NCBI RefSeq assembly: GCF_003258515.1
Contig: NZ_QGEH01000003.1
Coordinates: 124,001-188,000, forward strand
DNA: 64,000 nt
DNA from: Marinobacter bohaiensis
GTDB taxonomy: Bacteria > Pseudomonadota > Gammaproteobacteria > Pseudomonadales > Oleiphilaceae
Direction of reading: 5' to 3'
A program made the position numbers and the translations under genes. Positions 36,381-46,221 of the stretch are shown in pieces (within the stretch, counting starts at the first letter, position 1; every line of letters starts with the position of its first letter). The notes beneath the pieces were generated by a model that did no database searches, was not told the origin of the DNA, and worked only from the letters and a program-made list of their open reading frames with translations.

Positions 36381-37212
36381 CCAGCCGGCCACGGTCGCCT
36401 CGCTGCTGAGCAATGCCGCCGCGCGCATCGGCGGCGACTCGCCGCAACTGGACGCGGCGCTGTTGCTGGAAGCGGTGCTGGACCGCACGCCCACCTGGTT
36501 TCGCACCTGGCCGGAGCACCCGGTCGGGCCCGCCGATGTGGCCCGCTTCGACGCGCTGGTCGACCGGCGCGTTGCCGGCCATCCGGTGGCGCATCTGCTG
36601 GGTCACCAGGGCTTCTGGTCCCTGACCCTGCAGGTCAGTGAACACACCCTGATCCCCCGTCCCGACACCGAATGCCTGGTTGAAGCCGCGCTGGCCCTGA
36701 CGTTGCCGGTGGACGCCGCGGTGATCGATCTGGGCACCGGGACCGGCGCCATTGCCCTGGCTCTGGCCACCGAGCGGCCCGGCTGGCAGGTGAGTGCGAC
36801 CGACGTGGTGCCCGATGCAGTGGCCCTGGCGACCGACAACGCCCGCGAGCTGGCGCTGCCCGTGACCGTTTACCAGAGCCGCTGGTTCGAGGATCTCGCC
36901 CCTGCGCGCTTTCACCTGATCGTCAGCAATCCGCCGTACATCGAGGCGGACGACCGTCATCTGGAGGAAGGTGATGTGCGCTTCGAGCCGGCCTCGGCAC
37001 TGGTGGCGGGAGACGATGGCCTGGACGATATCCGCACGATCGTCCGGCAGGCGCCGGACTGGCTGCACACCGGCGGCTGGTTGGTGCTGGAGCACGGCTA
37101 CAACCAGGGGGAGGCGGTCCGCGCGCTGCTGAGCGAAAGAGGGTTTGCAGATGTGGCCACCGGGCGGGACTATGGCGGCAACGACCGGTTCAGCCTGGGG
37201 CGCTGGTCATAG
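36373..37212 (+). CDS. prmC: Release-factor glutamine methyltransferase
   Basis: This 279-residue SAM-dependent enzyme methylates the GGQ glutamine of release factors. The SAM site is [20 protein letters not shown]. The catalytic NPPY lies in [16 protein letters not shown]. The N-terminal [25 protein letters not shown] region is typical. It overlaps prfA by eight bases. Confidence 0.97.
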   Translation: MNDQPATVASLLSNAAARIGGDSPQLDAALLLEAVLDRTPTWFRTWPEHPVGPADVARFDALVDRRVAGHPVAHLLGHQGFWSLTLQVSEHTLIPRPDTECLVEAALALTLPVDAAVIDLGTGTGAIALALATERPGWQVSATDVVPDAVALATDNARELALPVTVYQSRWFEDLAPARFHLIVSNPPYIEADDRHLEEGDVRFEPASALVAGDDGLDDIRTIVRQAPDWLHTGGWLVLEHGYNQGEAVRALLSERGFADVATGRDYGGNDRFSLGRWS

Positions 37213-37236
37213 CCGACAGGAAACAGGACAAACGTG

Positions 37237-38007
37237 ATGCTGACTGACGACGAACTCATGCGCTACAGCCGCCAGTTGCTGCTGCCGCAGCTGGATGTGG
37301 CCGGCCAGATCCGCCTCAAACAGAGCCGGGTGCTGGTGGTCGGTGCCGGTGGCCTGGGCTGCCCGGTGGCCCTGTATCTGGGCGGCGCGGGCGTCGGCCA
37401 TCTGGTGCTGGCGGACGACGACCGGGTGGAAATCGCCAACCTGCAGCGTCAGGTGGCTTTCCGCCAGTCGGACATTGGCGCGTCCAAGGCGGAGAGCCTC
37501 GCGCGGCAGATCCGCGGGATGAATCCGGACATTCAGGTAGACGCCGTGGCCGAGCGGCTGTCCGGTGAGGCCCTGGCGCAACAGGTGGCGTCCGCGACTC
37601 TGGTGGTCGACTGCACCGATAACTTCGACACCCGTTTTGCCATCAACCGTGCCTGCGTCGAGGCTGGCGTACCGCTGGTGTCCGGCGCGGCGATTCGCGG
37701 GGAGGGGCAGGTCAGCGTGTTTGATAGCCGCTCGCCGGATCGTCCCTGCTACCAGTGCCTGTACCCGGACAGCGGCGACGAGGACCTGCGCTGTTCCGAG
37801 GCGGGTGTGATCGGCCCGCTGGTCGGCCTGATTGGCGCCTGCCAGGCGATGGAAGCCATCAAGGTCATCGCCGGCGTGGGAGAATCCCTGACCGGTCGCC
37901 TGCTGCTGCTGGACGCCTGGCGCATGGAATGGCGCGAGATGAAGCTGGTGCGGGACCCGGCGTGCCCCATCTGTGGGCCGGCCCGCAGCGGCGGCGCACT
38001 CGAATAA
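37237..38007 (+). CDS. moeB: Molybdopterin-synthase adenylyltransferase MoeB/HesA-type
   Basis: This encodes 256 residues from the ATG at 37237, with AGGA eight bases upstream; a GTG one codon earlier is possible. It activates the C terminus of MoaD-type sulfur carriers. GAGGLGCPVALYLGGAGVG is the nucleotide-binding loop, ADDDRVEIANLQRQVAFRQS the adenylation site and CTDNFDTRFAINRAC the catalytic region. Two zinc CxxC pairs are present (CYQC and CPIC). It follows prmC, a common arrangement. The next gene codes a nitrate-type transporter, so molybdenum-cofactor supply fits the neighbourhood. Confidence 0.93.
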   Translation: MLTDDELMRYSRQLLLPQLDVAGQIRLKQSRVLVVGAGGLGCPVALYLGGAGVGHLVLADDDRVEIANLQRQVAFRQSDIGASKAESLARQIRGMNPDIQVDAVAERLSGEALAQQVASATLVVDCTDNFDTRFAINRACVEAGVPLVSGAAIRGEGQVSVFDSRSPDRPCYQCLYPDSGDEDLRCSEAGVIGPLVGLIGACQAMEAIKVIAGVGESLTGRLLLLDAWRMEWREMKLVRDPACPICGPARSGGALE

Positions 38008-38026
38008 GGCAGAGACACGGCTTTGT

Positions 38027-38048
38027 GCGTTCCGCTGGTGCGGAACGC
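38027..38048 (+). other. Perfect 9-bp hairpin after moeB
   Basis: The arms gcgttccgc (38027-38035) and gcggaacgc (38040-38048) enclose a TGGT loop, 20 bp after the moeB stop. There is no T-run. It may be a transcript-end structure or the start of the structured leader that follows. Confidence 0.55.
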
Positions 38049-38089
38049 GCGGGTCCAGGCGGGCAATAACAAACCGCTGAACCCGTCCC

Positions 38090-38250
38090 TGCGCCGATTT
38101 GGCGCAACTGGTATGTGGCTTGCTTTCTCTTCCGCTGTATCTCCACTCCGGGAAAGGCTGTTGGCAAGGGCGTCACTGCTTGGAAGGTGAGTGATGTCCT
38201 TTATGAGGACAGTCGGTCCCGAGGACGGCGCTCCGCGCTGGCCCGCTTTT
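38090..38250 (+). promoter_or_regulatory. Structured leader of the nitrate-type transporter gene, possible antitermination RNA
   Basis: The 310-bp gap before the transporter holds successive stem-loops. One is tgcgcc/ggcgca (38090-38095, 38101-38106). A 10-bp stem follows with two G-U pairs (38168-38177, 38190-38199). Then comes a 6-bp stem with a 3-base loop (38226-38231, 38235-38240), leading to TTTT at 38247. The last looks like an intrinsic terminator. Assimilatory nas genes are often controlled by NasR/NasT ANTAR proteins acting on such leaders. The loops do not match the ANTAR hexaloop consensus well, so this is tentative. Confidence 0.4.
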
Positions 38251-38318
38251 CCCCACTCCCTTCCTGCAGACAGGCAGCCTGCCCGAGGCCATTCACGTTT
38301 GTGGTTCAAGGCAGCGTT

Positions 38319-39788
38319 ATGTCGGAACAATCCTTCCAGTTTTTCGCGTTCCGGGGTAAGACCCGGATCCTGCATCTCAGTTGGGTCGCGTTCTTTATCA
38401 GTTTCCTGGTCTGGTTCAACCACGCCCCGCTGATGGTCACCATCCGCGAGCAGTTCAACCTGACCACCAGTGAAGTGAACACCATCCTGCTGCTGAACGT
38501 GGCGCTGACCATTCCTGCCCGCATCCTGATCGGCATGCTGGTGGATACCCTGGGCCCGCGTCGGGTCTATGCACTGGTGCTGGCGTTATCCGGCGTGTTC
38601 TGTCTGGGCTTTGCCCTGGCGGAATCCTTCGAGCAGCTGGCGCTGACCCGCTTCTTGCTGGGCTTCGTGGGCGCCGGTTTTGTGGTGGGCATCCGCCTGA
38701 TCAGCGAATGGTACCCGGCCCGGGAGCTGGGTCTGGCGGAAGGCATCTACGGCGGTTGGGGCAACTTCGGGGCGGCTTTTGCCGGCCTGTCCATGCCAGC
38801 GGTGGCGCTGTTCTTCGGTGGCGATGACGGCTGGCGTTGGGCCGTTGGCACCACCGGCGTGATCGCCATGCTCTACGCCGTGGTCTTCTTCATCATGGTC
38901 AAGGACACGCCGGAAGGCTCCACCTACTTCAAGCCCAAGCGTGGCGGCGCCATGGAAGTCACCAGCAAGGGCGATTTCGTTCTCTACGTGTTGATGAACC
39001 TGCCGCTGTTCCTGGCCATGGGCCTGATTGCCTGGCAGTTGGGGCCGGCCAAGCTCGGCCTGGTGGGGGCGACCACCACCAATCTGATCTACGGGGTGAT
39101 TGCCATCATGCTGGTGTTCCAGTTGGTGCGCATCTGGCAGATCAACGGTCACGTCTTCCACAAGCCGGTGCCGGCATTCGACCGCTACGCCTTCAAGCAG
39201 GTGGCGTTGCTGGACCTGGTCTATATGGCCAGTTTCGGTTCCGAGCTGGCGGTGGTATCCATGCTGCCACTGTACTTCCTCGACACGTTCGATATTTCAC
39301 CGGTGCTGGCGGGCATGCTGGGCGGTAGCTTCGCCCTGATGAACCTGATCGGGCGTCCTGGTGGCGGCTACCTGGCGGACCGTTTCGGCCGCAAGCTGAT
39401 CACCCTGGTGATGCTCGCCGGGATCAGCGTGGGCTACCTGTTGATGGGGCAGATCGACGGCGCCTGGCCGCTGCCGCTCGCGGTGCTGCTGGTGCTGTTC
39501 TGCTCGGTATTCGTGCAGGGCGGCTGCGGGGCGGTCTACGCCTCGGTGCCCCTGGTCAAGCGACGCCTCACCGGGCAGGTGGCCGGCATGGCCGGTGCCT
39601 ACGGCAACGTCGGTGGCGTGATCTTCCTGGTGGTGTTGGCGCAGGTGTCGCCGGCCGTGTTCTTCTTCGTGCTGGGCGCCGTGGCCCTGGCGATCCTGGT
39701 GCTGGTGGCGGTGTTCATGGACGAGCCCAGTCCGCAGACCAGCGAAGTCATGCCTGACGGCTCGGTGCGGATGATCGAAGTGCCATGA
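38319..39788 (+). CDS. NarK/NasA-type nitrate/nitrite MFS transporter
   Basis: The ATG at 38319 gives 489 residues; an upstream extension in frame is not conserved in character. Twelve helices and nitrate-porter signatures are seen: WFNHAPLMVTIREQFNLTTS, GIRLISEWYPARELGLAEGI-YGGWGNFGAAFAG and RPGGGYLADRFGRK. It would bring nitrate into the cell or exchange nitrite. The next gene starts four bases before its stop. In Pseudomonas a related transporter lies beside a PP2C/kinase fusion and nirBD, but nirBD is absent here. Confidence 0.88.
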   Translation: MSEQSFQFFAFRGKTRILHLSWVAFFISFLVWFNHAPLMVTIREQFNLTTSEVNTILLLNVALTIPARILIGMLVDTLGPRRVYALVLALSGVFCLGFALAESFEQLALTRFLLGFVGAGFVVGIRLISEWYPARELGLAEGIYGGWGNFGAAFAGLSMPAVALFFGGDDGWRWAVGTTGVIAMLYAVVFFIMVKDTPEGSTYFKPKRGGAMEVTSKGDFVLYVLMNLPLFLAMGLIAWQLGPAKLGLVGATTTNLIYGVIAIMLVFQLVRIWQINGHVFHKPVPAFDRYAFKQVALLDLVYMASFGSELAVVSMLPLYFLDTFDISPVLAGMLGGSFALMNLIGRPGGGYLADRFGRKLITLVMLAGISVGYLLMGQIDGAWPLPLAVLLVLFCSVFVQGGCGAVYASVPLVKRRLTGQVAGMAGAYGNVGGVIFLVVLAQVSPAVFFFVLGAVALAILVLVAVFMDEPSPQTSEVMPDGSVRMIEVP

Positions 39789-41500
39789 GCGGACGACTGC
39801 AGGTGCGCCTGGGCCAGCACAGCGCGGCCGGGCGCAAGCCGGAAAACCAGGACAGCCTGGGCGCCCGCTACCCGGAAGGCGAGGCGCTGGCGCTGAAGGG
39901 CGTGGCGGCGGTGATCGCCGACGGCGTCAGTGCCTCCAGTGCCGGCCGCGAGGCGGCGGAAGCCTGCGTCAAAGGCTTCCTGCACGATTACTACAGCACG
40001 CCGGATTCCTGGAGCGTGGAAACCTCCGCCAGCCGTGTGCTGGGCGCCCTCAACCGCTGGTTGCATGGCCGCGGCCAGGCGCGTCACGGCAGCGGCAGCG
40101 CCATGGTCTGCACCTTCAGCGGCCTGGTGATCAAGAACAACCGGGCCTACGTGTTCCACGTCGGCGACAGCCGCGTGTACCTGCTGCGCGGTGGCGATCT
40201 GGAATGTCTCACCCAGGACCATCATGTGGTGATGGGTACGTCGCGCCAGGCGCTGTCCCGCGCCATGGGCGTGGAGCTGAACGTGGAGATCGACGCGCGC
40301 CGGTTGACGCTGGAGCCGGGGGACCGGCTGATCCTCACCACCGACGGCGTGCATGGCGTGTTGCAGCGAGCGGAGCTGATCGAGGGCGCGTCCATCGACG
40401 ATCCCGAAACCGGCGCCGAGTGGCTGGTGACCCACGCACTGGAAGCGGGCAGCAACGACAACCTCAGCGCCCAGGTGGTGGCTGTGGATCACCTGCCGGC
40501 CCAGGATCTGGACGCCCACTACGAGCGGCTCAGCGAACTCCCGTTCCCGCCGCCGTTGCGGCCGGGCCAGTCCCTGGACGGCTACCGCATCATCCGCGAG
40601 ATCCACGCCAGCCGACGCACCCACGTTTACCTGGCGTCGCCGGACGACGGCCGGCCGCTGGTGATCATGAAAACCCCGTCCCCCAATTTCCAGGATGATC
40701 CCGCTTACATCGACCGTTTCCTCACCGAGGCCTGGGTGGCGCGTCGGGTCAGCAGCCCCCATGTGGTGCGCTCGATCGAACCACCGCAGCAGCGCCAATG
40801 CCTGTATTGCCTGACCGAGTACGTGGATGGCCCCACGCTGCGGGAATGGATGAACGACCACCCGCGGCCGTCGCCGGCGGAGGTGCGTGGCATCGTGCGC
40901 CAGATCGCCGCCGGCGTGCGGGCGCTGCACCGGCTGGAAATGGTGCATCAGGATCTGAAGCCGGAAAACATCGTGATCGACCGCGACGGCACGGTGAAGC
41001 TGATCGATCTGGGCGCGGTGCGCATTCGCGGTATCGAGCAGATCGACGTGCCCTGGAACGAGGACGGCTACCTGGGCACCGAACGCTACGCGCCGCCGGA
41101 GTGCCTGGACGGCGATCGCCCCACGCCGGCGTCCGACCGCTACGCGCTGGGCGTGATCGCCTACGAGATGCTGACCGGACGGCTGCCCTACGCCCGCCCG
41201 CCGAAATCGTCGGCCCGATCGCGGCTGCGGTATCGCAGCGCCCGCGAGGTCTGTCCGGACCTGCCGGTGTGGCTCGACGCCTGCCTGGAGAAGGCCGTGG
41301 CTTTTCGGCCGGAAGAGCGCTATCCGGCGCTGTCGGAATTCCTGCAGGACTTGGCACATCCGAACCCCAAGCTGCTGCCGGATGCCAACCCGCCGCTCAT
41401 GGAGCGGGTGCCCGCCGAACGCTGGCCGGTGATCGCCGTGACGTCCCTATTGCTCAACGCCGCGCTGCTGCTCTGGATTCTGGTGCACTCGAACTCTTGA
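39785..41500 (+). CDS. PP2C phosphatase-Ser/Thr kinase fusion with C-terminal membrane anchor
   Basis: In this 571-residue protein, residues about 1-240 form a PP2C phosphatase: RKPENQDSLGARY, IADGVSASSAGREAAEACVK, FHVGDSRVYLLRGGDLECLT, LTTDGVHGVL and NDNLSAQVV. Residues about 265-530 are a Hanks kinase: VIMKTP (Lys), MVHQDLKPENIVID (the HRD Arg is Gln here), LIDLGAVR (DFG-like) and APPECLDG. A final helix, VIAVTSLLLNAALLLWILV, anchors it. It overlaps the transporter gene by four bases, so it may regulate that transporter or nitrate assimilation. The phosphatase and kinase could act in opposition on one target. Confidence 0.92.
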   Translation: MSGRLQVRLGQHSAAGRKPENQDSLGARYPEGEALALKGVAAVIADGVSASSAGREAAEACVKGFLHDYYSTPDSWSVETSASRVLGALNRWLHGRGQARHGSGSAMVCTFSGLVIKNNRAYVFHVGDSRVYLLRGGDLECLTQDHHVVMGTSRQALSRAMGVELNVEIDARRLTLEPGDRLILTTDGVHGVLQRAELIEGASIDDPETGAEWLVTHALEAGSNDNLSAQVVAVDHLPAQDLDAHYERLSELPFPPPLRPGQSLDGYRIIREIHASRRTHVYLASPDDGRPLVIMKTPSPNFQDDPAYIDRFLTEAWVARRVSSPHVVRSIEPPQQRQCLYCLTEYVDGPTLREWMNDHPRPSPAEVRGIVRQIAAGVRALHRLEMVHQDLKPENIVIDRDGTVKLIDLGAVRIRGIEQIDVPWNEDGYLGTERYAPPECLDGDRPTPASDRYALGVIAYEMLTGRLPYARPPKSSARSRLRYRSAREVCPDLPVWLDACLEKAVAFRPEERYPALSEFLQDLAHPNPKLLPDANPPLMERVPAERWPVIAVTSLLLNAALLLWILVHSNS

Positions 41501-41503
41501 GCA

Positions 41504-42904
41504 CTAATCCTTGAGTGCCTGGAAGCGGGCAATGGCCTCCTTGCGTGAGCTTTTCAGGTCCACGATCGGGCGCACGTAGCCCTTCGGCACCGTGCCGCCG
41601 GCGGCCGGGTTGTGGATGCGCTTGTTGTCCAGGTCACGCAGCTCCGGCACGTACTGCCGGATAAAATCGCCGCGTGGATCGAAGCGCTCGCTCTGGGTGG
41701 CCGGGTTGAAGACCCGAAAGTAGGGCGCCGCGTCGGTGCCCGTGGAGGCGCTCCACTGCCAGCCGCCGTTGTTCGATGCCAGATACCCGTCCGCCAGGTT
41801 GCGCATGAACCAGGCCTCCCCCAAACGCCAGTCCAGGAACAGGTTCTTCGACAGGAACATGGCCGCCACCATGCGCAGGCGGTTGTGCATCCAGCCGGTC
41901 TGCCGCAACTGGCGCATGGCGGCGTCGACGATGGGAATACCGGTGCGGCCTTCCTGCCAGGCGGTCAGGGTCTCGCCGGCATCGTTCCAGGTCAGCGCCT
42001 CGGTTTCCGGCTTGAACGCCCGGTGCATGCTGACCCGGGGGAAGTGGTAGAGGATGTTGACGTAGAAGTCGCGCCAGCAGATCTCGTTGAGCCAGGTGCG
42101 GATGCCGGTGGCGTCCGGTTGCTGTCTCAAGGCGTCCAGCCCCGCCTGCAGGCACTGGCGACCGGACAGGATGCCGCTGGCCAGGTAGGGCGACAGCAGG
42201 CTGGTGCCGTCCACTGCGGGAAAGTCCCGATCCTCCTTATAGCGTGCGCCACGTTCTTCCAGGAAGGCCTGCAGGGCATCGTGGGCCGCGTCCTCACCGG
42301 TTCGTACGAGCGCGGGCGGCGCGTCCCCGAACCCGTTCGGCGTGGCCGGTCGCGGCGGTGCGGCCAGCCTGGCGTTGTGCGGGGCGGGAATGGCCAGGGT
42401 TTGCGGGTGGTTCTGTTCGACCCAGTCCCACCAGCGACGGGAGAAGGGGGTAAAGACCGAGTAGGGCTGGTCCTGTCCGGTCAGCACCGCGCCGACCGGC
42501 GCCACGGTCTGGTCGCGGTATTTGTGGAGCGTGACGCCCGAGGCCTGCAGCCTCTGGTGGGCGGCTTTGTCTCGCCGGCGTTCGTTGACGCCATATTCCT
42601 CGTTGATGTGGACCGTGTTGATAGATTGATCCCGTACCAGCGTTTCCAGTGTCGACAGACTGGCTTCGAAGTCCGCCACCTCGACGATGTGCAGCGGGAT
42701 GCCCAAACCGGCGAGGCGTTGCCCCAGGGCCTCGACATGATCCAGCATCAGGGCTGCCCGCGCCGGTGACAGATCGTGCGACTGCCACTGGTCGGGCGTG
42801 ACGAAAAAGCAGGCCTCCACGGCCTCGCCGCTCTGACAGGCGGCCACCAGAGCCGGGTTGTCGGCGACGCGGAGATCGTTGCGGAACCAGACGAGTTGGG
42901 GCAT
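41504..42904 (-). CDS. phrB: Deoxyribodipyrimidine (CPD) photolyase
   Basis: This 466-residue flavoprotein repairs cyclobutane pyrimidine dimers with blue light. The N-terminal antenna domain starts MPQLVWFRNDLRVADNPAL. The FAD domain has TSLLSPYLASGILSGRQCLQ, WLNEICWRDFYVNILYHFPR, VDAAMRQLRQTGWMHNRLRM and the closing WSASTGTDAAPYFRVFNPAT. It is convergent with the kinase gene, with three bases between the stops. Confidence 0.95.
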   Translation of the reverse strand: MPQLVWFRNDLRVADNPALVAACQSGEAVEACFFVTPDQWQSHDLSPARAALMLDHVEALGQRLAGLGIPLHIVEVADFEASLSTLETLVRDQSINTVHINEEYGVNERRRDKAAHQRLQASGVTLHKYRDQTVAPVGAVLTGQDQPYSVFTPFSRRWWDWVEQNHPQTLAIPAPHNARLAAPPRPATPNGFGDAPPALVRTGEDAAHDALQAFLEERGARYKEDRDFPAVDGTSLLSPYLASGILSGRQCLQAGLDALRQQPDATGIRTWLNEICWRDFYVNILYHFPRVSMHRAFKPETEALTWNDAGETLTAWQEGRTGIPIVDAAMRQLRQTGWMHNRLRMVAAMFLSKNLFLDWRLGEAWFMRNLADGYLASNNGGWQWSASTGTDAAPYFRVFNPATQSERFDPRGDFIRQYVPELRDLDNKRIHNPAAGGTVPKGYVRPIVDLKSSRKEAIARFQALKD

Positions 42905-43129
42905 GAAGTTCGGTGTCCTGTTTTGAATCCGTTACTCCCATGTATTCGCGGGATGCCGGTGATTGGATTATAGTTAAATGAAATTATTGAATTTTATAGG
43001 TGTTCAAGGCGCACCGGGCCTGTCCGCAGTAGTGCGTACTTGAGCCGGACCGGGTTACGGTCTAAATAGAGCGCCTTATTGACCGCGGGCGGCCTGCGCC
43101 GTCCCCATCAGCGAGTTTGATAGCAGACC

Positions 43130-43933
43130 ATGGAAACGGTGCCCAACGAATCCGGCGCGTGGAATCACACCTACAACCTGGCGTCCGGCCAGACCCAGAA
43201 ACACGAACTGAGCGAGACCCGTTTCTGGGTGACCCTGCTCGACAACGAGTGGCAGGTGCGCTGGGAGCGCAACGCCGGCGAGACCGATCGCACGGAGTGG
43301 CGTCAACAGGTCAGCCATGTGTTGCCCGGTAGCGAGGTCAAACAGCATCGCTTCATCCGCCCGGACGAGGACGGCGACCTGCTGTTCATGCCGGCCATGG
43401 CGGATCGACCGACCATGATCCGGCCCTACCAGCCGCTGACCATCCCGGCCGGTCGGGAGTGCACCATCTACGTGGCTACCCTGGTGTGGCTGCGGATCCT
43501 GGTGGGGCGAACCCGCACCCAGTTGATGGAACTGCCCCTGGCGGAACCCTCGCTGACCTGGGTCGGGCGTACCACCATGGATGGCGAGCTGTGCTACACC
43601 GCGCCCACCTATGCGCGGCTGGTGCTGGATGCGGTACCCAAGCGGCCCTGGCGGGCGATCAGTCCGGTGCGAATCTGTAACCGCCGTCAGGAGCCTCTGC
43701 TGCTGGAGCGGTTCAGCCTGCCGACACCGTCTTTGCCGCTGTACCGAAATGAGCGCGACCAACTGTGGACGCCCCAGGTAACGGTGGTGTGCGAGACGGA
43801 GATGGCGCAGGCGTCCCTGCGGGTGGCTCGTCGCCTGCCGGCGGAGGCCGGTGAGTGCGAGAAGCTGGCGGAGGCCCGCTCCTGGCACGACCGCGGCGTG
43901 CTGACCAAGGCGCTGGACCGGATTTTTGGGTAA
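43130..43933 (+). CDS. Unknown conserved-looking protein upstream of MscS (possibly DUF432)
   Basis: This 267-residue soluble protein has no signal peptide or membrane helix. Features include FIRPDEDGDLLFMPAMADRP, MIRPYQPLTIPAGRECTIYV and LYRNERDQLWTPQVTVVCET, suggesting an all-beta domain. I do not firmly recognise the family; it may be DUF432, which is sometimes found beside small mechanosensitive channels. It starts a rightward unit with the MscS, protease, RimK and AstE-like genes, so it may be a regulatory partner of the channel. Confidence 0.72.
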   Translation: METVPNESGAWNHTYNLASGQTQKHELSETRFWVTLLDNEWQVRWERNAGETDRTEWRQQVSHVLPGSEVKQHRFIRPDEDGDLLFMPAMADRPTMIRPYQPLTIPAGRECTIYVATLVWLRILVGRTRTQLMELPLAEPSLTWVGRTTMDGELCYTAPTYARLVLDAVPKRPWRAISPVRICNRRQEPLLLERFSLPTPSLPLYRNERDQLWTPQVTVVCETEMAQASLRVARRLPAEAGECEKLAEARSWHDRGVLTKALDRIFG

Positions 43934-43972
43934 TCTGAGCCGCGACAGGGGCTTAACGAGGAGCGGGATGAA

Positions 43973-44845
43973 ATGGATGATATAGGCGGCGCACTGGCGG
44001 CGGAGCTGGGGTCGATAGACTGGGGCGCCTGGCTGCGGGTTGTGGTGCTGCTGGCTCTGGGGTTCGTTCTCGCCACCGCGGCGTCCCGCGGGATGGCCCG
44101 GTTGCTGGGCAGCCGCTCGTCGCGGCATGTGACCGTGCTGTTCGGCCGTGTGGTGTTCTACGCGATCTTCGTCATCTTTATCATCGCGGCGCTGCGCGAG
44201 GCGGGGTTCGCGCCGGACGTGCTGCTCGGCGCGGCGGGCATCCTGACGGTGGCGATCGGCTTTGCCTCGCAGACCTCGGCGTCCAACATGATCAGCGGTT
44301 TGTTTCTGCTGGTGGAGAAGCCGTTCGAAATTGGCAACTTCATCGAGGTGGACGGCACCATTGGCGAGGTGATCGGCATCGACATGCTCAGCGTTAAACT
44401 GCGTACGGCGGACAATCTGTACGTGCGCATCCCCAACGAGACGCTGATCAAGACCCGGGTGATCAACCGCTCGCGCTTCCCGATCCGGCGGCTCGACCTG
44501 ACCGTCGGGATCGCCTATCGCGAGGATATTCGTCGGGTGCAGCAGTTGTTGCTTTCGCTGGCCGAGGAGAGCACGGTTTGTCTGGAGGAGCCCAAGCCGT
44601 TCGTGCTGACCACGGCGTTCGGGCCCTCGTCGGTGGACCTGCAATTCTCCTTCTGGGTGCCCGCGGACAAGGTGCTGGAAGGACGCAGCACCATGATGGA
44701 GGCGGTCAAGGCCCTGCTCGACCGGGAGCAGGTGGAGATTCCGTTTCCGCACACCAGTGTCTACGCCGGAAGTGCGTCGCAACCTTTCCGGATTGAGCTG
44801 ATCAGGGATGACAACCGACAGGAAGTAACCGATGACGAGCGATAA
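43973..44845 (+). CDS. MscS-family mechanosensitive ion channel
   Basis: In this 290-residue channel, three helices are seen: WLRVVVLLALGFVLATAASR, FGRVVFYAIFVIFIIAALRE and the pore helix LLGAAGILTVAIGFASQTSA. The beta domain follows (EIGNFIEVDGTIGEVIGIDM, NDN-like and RIPNETLIKTRVINRS). This is a short MscS without extra N-terminal domains. It overlaps the next gene by 14 bases and is part of the five-gene unit starting at 43130. Confidence 0.9.
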   Translation: MDDIGGALAAELGSIDWGAWLRVVVLLALGFVLATAASRGMARLLGSRSSRHVTVLFGRVVFYAIFVIFIIAALREAGFAPDVLLGAAGILTVAIGFASQTSASNMISGLFLLVEKPFEIGNFIEVDGTIGEVIGIDMLSVKLRTADNLYVRIPNETLIKTRVINRSRFPIRRLDLTVGIAYREDIRRVQQLLLSLAEESTVCLEEPKPFVLTTAFGPSSVDLQFSFWVPADKVLEGRSTMMEAVKALLDREQVEIPFPHTSVYAGSASQPFRIELIRDDNRQEVTDDER

Positions 44846-45314
44846 GACGAAGGCAACACAAACGGGCGATCAGCGGGTGGCACTGGGCTGGCGTGAATGG
44901 CTGGCTTTGCCGGACCTGGGCATCGAGCGGATCAAGGCCAAGATCGACACCGGGGCGCGCACCTCGTGCCTGCACACGTTTCGCATGGAAACCTACACCG
45001 AAGGTGAGGAACGTCGCGTGCGCTTCTGGGTCCATCCGGAACAGAACAACCTGCACAAGGTGATCGAGTGCGATGCCGCGGTACTGGACGAGCGGCTCGT
45101 GTCCGACTCCGGCGGCCACCGCGAGCAGCGCCTGGTGATCCTGACGTCGGTCCAGGTGGGTGCCGTCAGCTGGCCCATCGAAATGACACTGACCAATCGC
45201 GACACCATGCGCTTCCGGATGCTCCTCGGGCGCACGGCCATGGCCGGCAAGGCGCTGGTGGATCCCCAACATTCTTATCTGGCCGGTGATCCGGCCGCAG
45301 GGAGTACTTCATGA
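44832..45314 (+). CDS. RimB/ATP-dependent zinc protease family (retropepsin-like)
   Basis: This 160-residue protein has a single aspartic-protease-like motif in [18 protein letters not shown]. It then carries a beta domain ([20 protein letters not shown]) and [20 protein letters not shown]. The fold is that of a retropepsin monomer, although the family is often named ATP-dependent zinc protease. Members next to rimK (RimB) control RimK-driven glutamylation of ribosomal protein S6. The next gene, rimK, starts four bases before this stop. Confidence 0.88.
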   Translation: MTSDKTKATQTGDQRVALGWREWLALPDLGIERIKAKIDTGARTSCLHTFRMETYTEGEERRVRFWVHPEQNNLHKVIECDAAVLDERLVSDSGGHREQRLVILTSVQVGAVSWPIEMTLTNRDTMRFRMLLGRTAMAGKALVDPQHSYLAGDPAAGSTS

Positions 45315-46219
45315 AGATTGCTGTCCTGTCCCGCAACAAATCGCTCTATTCCACCCGCCGCCTGGTGGAAGAGGGGCTGAACCGGGGCCATGACGTGCGG
45401 GTGATCGACTGCCTGCACTGCTATATGAACATCACCTCCGCCAATCCGGAGATCCATTACCGCAAGGAGATCCTGGACGACTTCGATGTGGTGATCCCGC
45501 GCATCGGTGCGTCGGTGACCTTCTACGGCACGGCGGTGCTGCGCCAGTTCGAGATGATGGGCGTGTTTCCGGTCAATGAGTCGGTGGCCATCAGCCGCTC
45601 CCGGGACAAGCTGCGCTCGCTGCAACTGCTGGCGCGCAAGGGCGTGGGCATGCCGGTCACCGGGTTTGCCAACAAGCCGGACGACGTGCCCGAGCTGATC
45701 CGCATGGTGGGCGGCTCGCCGGTGGTGATCAAGTTGCTGCAGGGTACCCAGGGCATCGGCGTGGTGCTGGCGGAAACCCGCAAGGCGGCCGAGAGCGTGA
45801 TCGAGGCGTTCATGGGCCTGAAGGCGGACATCCTGGTGCAGGAGTTCATCAAGGAGGCCGGCGGCGCTGACATTCGCTGCTTCGTGATCGGCGACAAGGT
45901 GATTGCCGCCATGAAACGCCAGGCCGGGGAGGGTGAGTTCCGCTCCAACCTGCATCGGGGCGGTACTGCCTCGCTGGTGCGCATTTCCCCGGAAGAGCGC
46001 CGTACCGCCATTGCCGCCGCCAAGGCCATGGGCCTGAATGTGGCCGGGGTGGATCTGCTGCGCTCGTCGCGTGGGCCGCTGGTGATGGAGGTGAATTCGT
46101 CACCGGGCCTGGAAGGCATTGAAACCGCCACCAGCAAGAACGTGGCGGGCATGATCATCGACTGGACCGAGAAGAACCAGAAACCCTGGAAGACAAGAAC
46201 AAAAGGTGGGAGAGGCTGA
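45311..46219 (+). CDS. rimK: Ribosomal protein S6--L-glutamate ligase
   Basis: This 302-residue ATP-grasp ligase adds glutamates to the C terminus of S6 and can make poly-glutamate. It has [20 protein letters not shown] at the N terminus, [40 protein letters not shown] and the metal-binding [17 protein letters not shown]. It is coupled to the RimB-like gene and followed two bases later by an AstE-like gene. Confidence 0.95.
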   Translation: MKIAVLSRNKSLYSTRRLVEEGLNRGHDVRVIDCLHCYMNITSANPEIHYRKEILDDFDVVIPRIGASVTFYGTAVLRQFEMMGVFPVNESVAISRSRDKLRSLQLLARKGVGMPVTGFANKPDDVPELIRMVGGSPVVIKLLQGTQGIGVVLAETRKAAESVIEAFMGLKADILVQEFIKEAGGADIRCFVIGDKVIAAMKRQAGEGEFRSNLHRGGTASLVRISPEERRTAIAAAKAMGLNVAGVDLLRSSRGPLVMEVNSSPGLEGIETATSKNVAGMIIDWTEKNQKPWKTRTKGGRG

Positions 46220-46221
46220 TC

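Noticed and set aside
39599-41359. Minus-strand ORF of 586 aa
   Set aside because: It is antisense to the transporter end and the phosphatase/kinase fusion; the composition is typical of a G+C-driven shadow.
43076-44782. Minus-strand ORF of 568 aa
   Set aside because: It is antisense to the unknown protein and MscS genes, which have coherent starts, spacing and motifs.
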